From an uncultured Ardenticatenia bacterium (lineage in GTDB: Bacteria; Chloroflexota; Anaerolineae; Promineifilales; Promineifilaceae): a DNA stretch of 9,536 nt. The notes under the pieces are model-generated. The model searched no databases and was not told where the DNA came from. It saw only the letters and a program-made list of their open reading frames with translations. Shown here one piece after another: positions 1-5,211 of the stretch (position 1 is the stretch's first letter; each line of letters opens with the position of its first letter). The stretch is from the NCBI GenBank assembly GCA_937858165.1, contig CALLZA010000030.1, positions 1-9,536 on the forward strand, in the 5' to 3' direction. A program made the translations under genes and the position numbers.

Positions 1-102
1 TGTCTGACACTATACGTCTACTTCGCTTGTGTTTTCTTATTTGTAGTCTGTTGTTTCTTGAAGTAGACTTTGTTTTTCTCTTTTTTTTTGTTTTTTTTTT
101 TT
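1..102. other. Non-biological T-rich read-off sequence outside the adapter
   Basis: This stretch lies outside the P5 end of a sequencing adapter that starts at 103. It is low in complexity, with T runs at about 81-102 joining directly to the adapter. That is what results when reads run past the end of a library molecule and the low-quality tail is assembled in reverse complement. It mirrors the A-rich stretch after the other adapter at 9353-9536. No gene or signal should be read from it. Confidence 0.9.
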
Positions 103-172
103 AATAATACGGCGACCACCGAGATCTACACTAGATCGCTCGTCGGCAGCGTCAGATGTGTATAAGAGACAG
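103..172 (+). other. Nextera P5-side adapter with i5 index (library artefact)
   Basis: The parts appear in order: the P5 flow-cell sequence at 103-131 (one mismatch, A for G at 106), an 8-nt index TAGATCGC at 132-139 that matches the i5 index I know as N/S501, the transposon-side read primer TCGTCGGCAGCGTC at 140-153, and the 19-bp Tn5 mosaic end at 154-172, finishing in AAGAGACAG. Genuine insert begins at 173. The adapter is in the orientation expected for the left end of a tagmented fragment. It truncates the minus-strand gene that enters from the right. Confidence 0.98.
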
Positions 173-1072
173 GGCCAGCACTGCAGCCATGTCGGTCGAC
201 AGGGCGTTCTCTTCAGCTATTACGCTCGGCAACGGCCCACGCAACTCAGCCGAAACGTTTAGCAGACCAGCATTCTCGCTGATGAGTGATTCATATTGGA
301 CGTAGTTGCTAGTCGACTGGTCGTTCTTGTAGTAGGTACGCTTGACATTGTCGTAGAGGAGAATGCCGCTTCCTACCTCGTATAATAGTGTCACGTCGCC
401 TGCTTCGACGTACTGCTTCCATTCGCCACCACTGTAGTGATACAGGAAGCGGTTCCGATTCCTTAACCGCCAGAAAGTTGCCTCTTCGCCGTAGCCGGTT
501 AGAAACGTGTGCGGGCCAGTGACATCAAACGCCTGGCCATCGATTGTCGCACGCTGGCCGTTAGCCAACCCCACATCTGAGGGCATGATCCAGGGATATC
601 CCCACTTCCAAGCCGGATCGTCCTCCCCCGAGCACGTTTCTGCCCTATTGGTAACTGTGTTGCGGTGGCAATACCAGTTATCTTCGCTGAAGTTGAGTGG
701 GTTCGGACTATACCACTGACGGCCGGCCTCGCGAACCGTATCACTATCGACCTGCTGGTCGATAATGCGGGTCAGGTGGGTTCCTGGACGCCAGCTATAA
801 CCATCGAAGAAAATGTAGCCGGAACCATCCCAACGCAATTGCAGTCCAACGTGGAGCACAGCCAATGGCGGGGGCACAGGCGAAGGGGTAGGCAAGACCA
901 ACACTGCCGGTAAATATTGTGCCGGATAAGGATTAAAGCTGTCACTCGGTGACGCGCTTGCCGCGTTGCCCCCGATCAGCCGCCACACATCACCACGATA
1001 GGCCCAGGCGGTAAGGGCCAGCAAGCCTACGACACACAGAGCCGATGCCAAACTCCGTCGAGAATCGACCAC
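173..1072 (-). CDS. Membrane-anchored or exported protein of unknown function, 3' end missing
   Basis: Three hundred genuine codons are present; the C-terminus is lost because the insert ends at 173, and translation beyond it (LSLIHI) is adapter. The start is GTG at 1072, chosen because AGGAGG lies 6 nt upstream. Residues about 8-25 form one hydrophobic segment after Arg5/Arg6, suggesting a signal anchor or uncleaved signal peptide. A Pro/Thr-rich stalk at about 59-70 (LPTPSPVPPPL) follows. The rest, from about residue 72, is a soluble region rich in Trp, Tyr and Gly (WDGSGYI at 81-87, DPAWKWGYPWIMP at 152-164) with Cys135 and Cys147 possibly forming a disulfide. I recognise no catalytic motif and assign no function. 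The style resembles tethered extracytoplasmic proteins of Chloroflexota. GC content is visibly lower (about 50-55% in two blocks counted by hand) than in the other genes, which may mean a different origin or weaker codon selection. It lies 125 nt downstream of the esterase, same strand, with a possible own promoter. Confidence 0.8.
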
Positions 1073-1078
1073 GGGATT

Positions 1079-1084
1079 CCTCCT
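1079..1084 (-). promoter_or_regulatory. Shine-Dalgarno AGGAGG deciding a GTG start
   Basis: On the minus strand AGGAGG is followed by six bases (AATCCC) and then GTG at 1072-1070. The perfect complement to the 16S 3' end and the good spacing fix this GTG as the start of the anchored protein and show the gene is meant to be translated well. Confidence 0.85.
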
Positions 1085-1126
1085 GAATGATGATCAAGGT
1101 GATTGAAAGACAGAATAGCAAATGAT

Positions 1127-1153
1127 ACTGTGCCTACACAGTGCACTATATCA
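1127..1153 (-). promoter_or_regulatory. Putative extended -10 promoter with overlapping dyad operator
   Basis: Read on the minus strand, TGATATAGT (1153-1145) fits an extended -10 (TGn followed by TATAGT, one mismatch to TATAAT). I see no good -35, which extended -10 promoters tolerate. Just downstream, where transcription would begin (about 1138), is a perfect 6-bp inverted repeat ACTGTG-CCTA-CACAGT (1127-1142, plus-strand reading), adjoining the palindrome GTGCAC (1141-1146). A dyad over the start site is the position of a repressor site. It would drive the anchored-protein gene at 1072 with a leader of about 65 nt. It could instead be a small RNA hairpin. No known regulator's box is recognised. 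Confidence 0.35.
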
Positions 1154-1197
1154 TCTATGCACCCTACCAAACGCCACTTATTGGTCATAGTCAAGAA

Positions 1198-2166
1198 TCA
1201 ATCCCAGACTTTGCGAAGGAAATCAAGCTTTTCCTGGGCCTGATACCCCTCCCCACCCTCATGCCGATTGAACGGCCATACCCGTATCTCCTTTGGCCCG
1301 GCATAATGGTTGTAGGCGGCGAAGACGGTCGAGGGGGGACAGATGTCGTCCATCAGCCCAACGGAAAACAACGCCGCGGCCGACGCGCGAGCGGCGAAGT
1401 TGACCCCGTCGAAGTAGTCGAGCGTCGCGAACACCGTCGCCACCTTGTCGCGGTGGGTCTTGCAAAAACGGGCGATCTCGCCGTACGGGTCGGCGTCGGT
1501 GAGGGTCGTCGCCCGGCGGAAGTGGCACAGGAAGGGTACGTCAATCATCGCCGCCGACAGATCGCCCACTAGCCCGGCCGCGGCCAAGGCCATGCCGCCC
1601 CCCTGGCTGCCGCCGTTAATGGCCACGCGCCCACCGTCCACCGCCGGGTGGCTGCGCGCCGCTTCGATGGCCCGCACGCAATCGGTGAAGACGCGGCGGT
1701 AGTAGTAGGTCGCCGGATTGAGCACACCCCGGGGCATGAAGCCGGGCAACTGCGGGTTGCCCCCGTCCGGCTCAGCATCGGCCGTGTCGCCGCGCCGCCA
1801 GGTGCTACCCTGGCCCCGCGTGTCCATGACGAAGTGGGCGTAGCCGGCGGCGGCGAACAGCAGCCAGTCATGGGGGTGACCACGCCCGCCACCATAGCCG
1901 ATGAACTCGACGACGCACGGCAGCGGCCCGGTCGCCCCCCGCGGACGCAGGAACCAGCCCCGGATCGGCTGGCCGCCATAGCCGCAGAAGGTGACGTCGT
2001 CCACGTCGATCAGACTCAGCCCGGCATCCAGCCGTGCGAACGTCGCCGCCACCGGAAAGGCGCGCGCCGCGGCCAATGTCTCCGCCCAAAAGGCGTCAAA
2101 GTCGCCCGGCTCGCTGCGCGGCGGGCGGTAGGTCTCCAGTTGGTCGAGCGGTAGGTCAAAAAGCAT
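1198..2166 (-). CDS. Acetyl esterase / cephalosporin-C deacetylase (carbohydrate esterase family 7, alpha/beta hydrolase)
   Basis: This 322-residue protein has the usual length and full motif set of the CE7 acetylxylan esterase family. These enzymes remove acetyl groups from short acetylated xylo-oligosaccharides and other small substrates, including cephalosporin C. The start [15 protein letters not shown] matches the family N-terminus, so ATG at 2166 is kept although no Shine-Dalgarno is visible. Visible motifs: GYGG at 90-93 (Tyr91 in the oxyanion region), RGQG at 117-120, nucleophile elbow GGSQGG with Ser187, Asp273 in [11 protein letters not shown], and His302 in RHEGG, giving a Ser-Asp-His triad at family spacing. 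No signal peptide is present, so it probably acts in the cytoplasm on imported oligosaccharides, as is usual for the family. No transporter or glycosidase is adjacent, so the natural substrate cannot be told from context. The stop is TGA. Confidence is high for the family, moderate for substrate. Confidence 0.95.
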   Translation of the reverse strand: MLFDLPLDQLETYRPPRSEPGDFDAFWAETLAAARAFPVAATFARLDAGLSLIDVDDVTFCGYGGQPIRGWFLRPRGATGPLPCVVEFIGYGGGRGHPHDWLLFAAAGYAHFVMDTRGQGSTWRRGDTADAEPDGGNPQLPGFMPRGVLNPATYYYRRVFTDCVRAIEAARSHPAVDGGRVAINGGSQGGGMALAAAGLVGDLSAAMIDVPFLCHFRRATTLTDADPYGEIARFCKTHRDKVATVFATLDYFDGVNFAARASAAALFSVGLMDDICPPSTVFAAYNHYAGPKEIRVWPFNRHEGGEGYQAQEKLDFLRKVWD

Positions 2167-2173
2167 AATGGGA

Positions 2174-2243
2174 AATTAGGAATTAGGAATTGCGAATTAC
2201 GAGTTCAGAAGCGTTTCTCATTCCTAATTCGTAATTCGTAATT
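2174..2243. repeat. Inverted array of 7-nt repeats (AATTAGG / AATTACG) between divergent genes
   Basis: The left arm reads AATTAGG (2174-2180), AATTAGG (2181-2187), AATTGCG (2188-2194), AATTACG (2195-2201) and a decayed AGTTCAG (2202-2208). The right arm, read on the minus strand from 2243, gives AATTACG, AATTACG, AATTAGG and a decayed AATGAGA (ending at 2216). The arms are imperfect reverse complements separated by about 7 nt, so the whole can fold as a long AT-rich hairpin or cruciform. Short heptanucleotide tandem repeats dispersed in intergenic DNA are known in cyanobacteria and occur in other phyla. Its place between two divergently transcribed genes argues against a terminator. It is far richer in AT than either neighbour and supplies the likely promoter DNA for both genes. 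Confidence 0.8.
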
Positions 2244-2248
2244 ATAAT
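2243..2248 (+). promoter_or_regulatory. Consensus -10 box TATAAT next to the exonuclease start (possible leaderless mRNA)
   Basis: TATAAT occupies 2243-2248 and the ATG of the exonuclease begins at 2255, seven bases after the box, where transcription would be expected to start. There is no Shine-Dalgarno between (GCAGAG only). If the box is used, the mRNA would begin at or within a base or two of the AUG. The box partly overlaps the last heptad of the repeat, and I see no good -35 17 nt upstream. Confidence 0.45.
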
Positions 2249-2254
2249 GCAGAG

Positions 2255-3256
2255 ATGGTATTGACCCACACCGATCACGGCCTCTACTGCGCCGCGGGCG
2301 ACTTCTTCGTCGATCCGTGGCAGCCGGAGGCGCGCGCGGTCATCACCCACGCCCACGGCGACCACGCCCGCCCCGGCTCGGCCGCTTACCTGTGCGCCAC
2401 ACCGGGCGAGGGCATCCTGCGCCTGCGCATGGGGCCGGAGGCGCGCATCGAGTCGTTGCCCTACGGCGTGGCGACCCACATCAACGGTGTGGCCGTCTCC
2501 TTCCACCCCGCCGGCCACATCCTCGGCTCGGCCCAGGTGCGCGTGGCCCACGGTGGCGAGACCTGGGTCGTCAGCGGTGACTACAAGACCGACCCTGACC
2601 CCACCTGCGCCCCGTTCGAGAGCGTGCGCGCCGACACCTTCATTACCGAGGCGACCTTCGGCCTGCCCATCTATCGCTGGCCGGCGGCCGAAACCGTCTT
2701 CACGGCGGTCAACGACTGGTGGCGGGCCAACCAGGCCGCCGGCCGCACCAGTGTCCTCTTCGCCTACGCTCTGGGCAAGGCGCAGCGCGTCCTGGCCGGC
2801 GTCGATGCGACGATCGGGCCGATCTTCGTCCATGGCGCGGTGCACCGGTTGAACGCTGCCTATCGCGCCGCCGGCGTCGCTCTACCCGACTGGTCCTATG
2901 TAGGCGACGCACCGCCGCGCACAGAGTGGTCGCGGGCGCTCATCATCGCCCCCACCTCTGCCCAGGGCACGCCCTGGCTGCGGCGCTTCGGCGACGTATC
3001 GGCCGCTTTCGCCTCCGGCTGGATGCGTGTGCGCGGCCAGCGCCGCCGCCGCTCGGTCGATCGCGGCTTCGTCCTGTCCGACCATGCCGACTGGCCGGGG
3101 CTGCTGGGAGCCATCGCCGCCGGCGGCGCGTCGCGGGTGCTGGTGACCCACGGCTACACCGCCGTCCTGGCCCGCTATCTGCGCGAGAGCGGGCTGGAGG
3201 CCTATGAGCTGGCCGCGCCCTACACCGGCGAGCAACTGGGCGATGAGGAGGATTAG
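2255..3256 (+). CDS. DNA ligase-associated exonuclease (metallo-beta-lactamase / beta-CASP fold)
   Basis: This 333-residue protein belongs to the ligase-associated putative exonuclease family, relatives of mRNA 3'-end processing factors. Family members are metal-dependent nucleases in a conserved bacterial repair cluster. Visible motifs: THAHGDH at 31-37 (His32, His34, Asp36, His37), AGHILGS with His88, SGDYK with Asp109, the beta-CASP acidic motif TEATFG with Glu132, a His193 region (FVHGAVHR), LSDHADW with His277, and VTHGY with His299. All metal-binding positions appear intact, so an active enzyme is expected. The length is usual for the family. A basic run GQRRRRSVDR (261-270) just before LSDHAD could contact nucleic acid. 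No signal peptide is present; it acts in the cytoplasm. The start ATG is supported by the family-like N-terminus and the TATAAT box just upstream. It leads a co-directional set with the small ORF and ligase downstream, 3 nt after its TAG stop. Confidence 0.93.
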   Translation: MVLTHTDHGLYCAAGDFFVDPWQPEARAVITHAHGDHARPGSAAYLCATPGEGILRLRMGPEARIESLPYGVATHINGVAVSFHPAGHILGSAQVRVAHGGETWVVSGDYKTDPDPTCAPFESVRADTFITEATFGLPIYRWPAAETVFTAVNDWWRANQAAGRTSVLFAYALGKAQRVLAGVDATIGPIFVHGAVHRLNAAYRAAGVALPDWSYVGDAPPRTEWSRALIIAPTSAQGTPWLRRFGDVSAAFASGWMRVRGQRRRRSVDRGFVLSDHADWPGLLGAIAAGGASRVLVTHGYTAVLARYLRESGLEAYELAAPYTGEQLGDEED

Positions 3257-3259
3257 GCT

Positions 3260-3400
3260 GTGGTATACTCAGCACACTGGGGCGTATTTCAGGTTCGTGA
3301 GGGGACAACCCTTCATCAGTTGGCTGAACAACTCCATTTGCTGGCTGAAGCGAGTGAGCCAGCAGAGTGGATGGGCAAGCAGATGTGGATACCGATGTAG
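3260..3400 (+). CDS. Small hypothetical protein (46 aa) filling the exonuclease-ligase gap
   Basis: A GTG-started frame of 46 codons ends in TAG. AGGAGG at 3246-3251 (inside the last codons of the exonuclease) lies 8 nt before the GTG, an excellent ribosome-binding site. It starts 3 nt after the exonuclease stop and ends 3 nt before the ligase ATG, and all three share one reading frame. The product begins MVYSAHWGVFQVREG, continues with a probable amphipathic helix around LAEQLHLLAEA (21-31), and ends in a Trp/Met-rich tail (EWMGKQMWIPM). I recognise no family. Codon use is unlike its neighbours: by hand 26 of 46 codons end in G or C, against a large majority in the exonuclease and ligase. 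It could be a real small protein, a leader ORF for translational coupling of the ligase, or chance (an open frame this long is not rare). It is too short for most gene callers. Confidence 0.45.
   Translation: MVYSAHWGVFQVREGTTLHQLAEQLHLLAEASEPAEWMGKQMWIPM
3261..3269 (+). promoter_or_regulatory. Possible extended -10 element upstream of the ligase
   Basis: TGGTATACT reads as an extended -10 (TGn followed by TATACT, one mismatch to consensus). No good -35 stands 17 nt upstream. If used, transcription would begin near 3276 and give the ligase its own mRNA with a leader of about 130 nt lacking the small ORF's start. This competes with the reading of the same bases as the first codons of the small ORF. 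Confidence 0.3.
3339..3364 (+). repeat. Perfect 8-bp hairpin 40 nt before the ligase start
   Basis: TGCTGGCT (3339-3346) and AGCCAGCA (3357-3364) are exact reverse complements with a 10-nt loop. There is no U run after it, so it is not a normal terminator. A direct repeat TGGCTGAA (3321-3328 and 3342-3349, 21 nt apart) overlaps it and gives the two LAE units of the small ORF. It might influence ribosome or polymerase passage into the ligase, but no function is shown. Confidence 0.5.
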
Positions 3401-3403
3401 CGC

Positions 3404-5020
3404 ATGAGACTCTTTGCCGATCTGTACTTCACCCTCGACGCCACCACCCGCACCAACGACAAAGTCGCCGCCATGCGCGCCTACTTCGACGCCGCGCCGC
3501 CGGCCGACGCCGCCTGGGCCGTCTACTTCCTCAGCGGCCGACGCCCCAAACGCCTGCTCTCCGCCCTGCTGCTGCGCCGTTGGGCGGCCGAACTGGCCGG
3601 GGTGCCAGAGTGGTTGCAAGAAGAAGCATACCACGCCGTCGGCGACTCGGCCGAGGTGGCTGCCCTGCTGCTGCCCGACGCCACCGAAACGGCCGACCGC
3701 CCCCTGGCCGAGTGGGTCGAGGGTGTCATCCTGCCGCTACGCGAAAAAGACGAGGCCGCCCAGCGCGCCGCCGTCCGCGACGCCTGGGCCGAACTCGACG
3801 ACCCCGGCCGCTACGTTCTCAACAAGCTCATCACCGGCGGCCTCCGCGTCGGCGTCTCCCAGCGCCTGCTGATGCGTGCCCTGGCCGAGACGGCCGCCCT
3901 GCCCGAAGCCACCATCGCCCACCGCCTCATGGGATCGTGGGAGCCGACGCCGGCGTTCTACAGCACCCTCGTTGGCCCCGACGACCCCGGCGCCAACGCC
4001 GAAGCCGACCTGGCCCGCCCTTACCCGTTCTTTCTGGCCTATCCGCTGGAGAGCGACCCGGCGGCGCTGGGCGACGTAGCCGAATGGCAGGCGGAGTGGA
4101 AGTGGGACGGCATCCGCGCCCAGCTCGTCCGCCGCGACGGGCAGACCTTCCTCTGGTCGCGTGGTGAGGAGCTGGTGACCGACCGCTACCCGGAGGTCGC
4201 CGCCGCGGCCGAGGCCCTGCCCGACTGCGTACTCGACGGCGAGCTGCTGGCGTGGTCCTTCGCCGACGGCCGCCCGCAACCCTTCGCCGCCCTGCAACAG
4301 CGAATCGGCCGCAAGACCCTCGGCCGCAAGCTCCTAACCGATACGCCCGTCGTCCTGCTGGTCTACGACCTGCTGGAATGGCAGAGGCAGGATTGGCGCG
4401 AACGACCGCTCAGCGAGCGCCGGGCGCAACTGGCCGCACTCCTGGCCCAGACCGCCAGTGAATGGCTGCCCCTCTCGACCGTCATCACGGCCGACTCCTG
4501 GGCTGCACTCGCGTCGCTACGCGAAGAGAGCCGCGACCGCGCCGTCGAAGGCCTCATGCTTAAGCGCCTTAGCTCCCCCTACCGCGTCGGCCGCCGTCGC
4601 GGCGACTGGTGGAAGTGGAAGATCGAACCCTATACCATCGACGCCGTCCTGATCTACGCCCAGCGCGGCAGCGGACGCCGTGCCGGCCTCTATACCGACT
4701 ACACCTTTGCTCTGTGGAACGGCGACGAACGCGGCGCGGGCGAGCTGGTGCCCTTCGCCAAAGCCTATAGTGGCCTGACCGACGCCGAGATCGCCGAGGT
4801 CGACCGCTTCGTGCGCGCCAACACCGAAGACCGCTTCGGCCCCGTGCGCGCCGTGCGACCGGAACTGGTCATGGAGATCGCTTTCGAAAGCATCCAGGCC
4901 AGCGGCCGGCACAAGTCGGGCGTGGCCGTGCGCTTCCCACGCATCCTGCGCTGGCGGCGGGATAAGACGGTCGCCGAGGCCGACACGTTGGCGGCGTTGC
5001 AGTCAATGATCGCGGCCTAA
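3404..5020 (+). CDS. ATP-dependent DNA ligase, ligase-associated cluster type (cisplatin damage response family)
   Basis: This 538-residue ligase seals nicks in duplex DNA using ATP. It forms a ligase-adenylate on Lys233 in WKWDGIRAQL (232-241). Other nucleotidyltransferase motifs in order: SRGEEL (252-257, Arg253), LDGELLAW (277-284, Glu280), VEGLMLKR (381-388, Glu382), WWKWKIEP (402-409, Lys404/Lys406), then the OB-fold region ending in RFPRILRWRRDK (510-521). The N-terminal 200 residues are the helical DNA-binding domain; MRLFADLYFTLDATTRTNDK is characteristic of the bacterial family that clusters with an MBL exonuclease, an Lhr-type helicase and a metallophosphoesterase. The length agrees with that family, and it lacks LigD polymerase or phosphoesterase domains. 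ATG at 3404 is chosen by N-terminal conservation. There is no Shine-Dalgarno, so translation may depend on the small ORF that stops 3 nt upstream. The stop is TAA. The helicase and phosphoesterase do not follow it here. Confidence 0.96.
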   Translation: MRLFADLYFTLDATTRTNDKVAAMRAYFDAAPPADAAWAVYFLSGRRPKRLLSALLLRRWAAELAGVPEWLQEEAYHAVGDSAEVAALLLPDATETADRPLAEWVEGVILPLREKDEAAQRAAVRDAWAELDDPGRYVLNKLITGGLRVGVSQRLLMRALAETAALPEATIAHRLMGSWEPTPAFYSTLVGPDDPGANAEADLARPYPFFLAYPLESDPAALGDVAEWQAEWKWDGIRAQLVRRDGQTFLWSRGEELVTDRYPEVAAAAEALPDCVLDGELLAWSFADGRPQPFAALQQRIGRKTLGRKLLTDTPVVLLVYDLLEWQRQDWRERPLSERRAQLAALLAQTASEWLPLSTVITADSWAALASLREESRDRAVEGLMLKRLSSPYRVGRRRGDWWKWKIEPYTIDAVLIYAQRGSGRRAGLYTDYTFALWNGDERGAGELVPFAKAYSGLTDAEIAEVDRFVRANTEDRFGPVRAVRPELVMEIAFESIQASGRHKSGVAVRFPRILRWRRDKTVAEADTLAALQSMIAA

Positions 5021-5114
5021 GCCAAGGCGTGGGCCAGGCTCCGGCTTTCCGACCCGCGTCAATCCGCGAAAGCTGCGTCATCGGCGCGCCACCCTTCCAG
5101 ATGCAATTGCCCTG

Positions 5115-5187
5115 ACTTCGCGCCCTTGCGTCTTCACACCTTTGCGTTACTCTCTTAGCGTCCTTCGCGCCCCTGGCGATCTTGGCG
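5115..5187 (+). repeat. Degenerate 9-nt periodic repeat (NNCTTNGCG) upstream of the cyclase gene
   Basis: The spacer after the ligase carries repeated units of the form CTTNGCG. GCG triplets recur at 5120, 5128, 5144, 5158, 5167, 5176 and 5185, the last four exactly 9 nt apart (TTAGCG, TTCGCG, CTGGCG, TTGGCG). On the other strand the units read CGCCAAG / CGCGAAG / CGCAAAG, a dispersed low-complexity family I have seen in intergenic DNA of several phyla, where it is often mis-annotated as small proteins. The first half is more decayed. No protein-coding or terminator role is evident. The rest of the 191-nt spacer (5021-5114, 5188-5211) shows no clear promoter or terminator to me. Confidence 0.65.
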
Positions 5188-5211
5188 TGAGGTCTTTCTT
5201 CTGGAAAAGAG

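Noticed and set aside
2174..2243. CRISPR-like or terminator reading of the heptad array
   Set aside because: Units are 7 nt with no spacers, so it is not CRISPR. It lies between divergent genes, so a terminator would serve neither.
2183..2845. A 220-codon minus-strand frame over the exonuclease and the heptad repeat
   Set aside because: Its Gly/Ala/Val/Asp-rich product is an antisense shadow, and its C-terminal part is translated heptad repeat.
3339..3364. Intrinsic terminator between exonuclease and ligase
   Set aside because: The 8-bp hairpin has no U tract after it and sits before a co-directional gene of the same pathway, so termination is not supported.
3367..4167. A 266-codon plus-strand frame overlapping the ligase N-terminal half
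   Set aside because: The product is Arg/Pro-rich low-complexity sequence typical of an out-of-frame shadow; the ligase frame has family motifs through the same bases.
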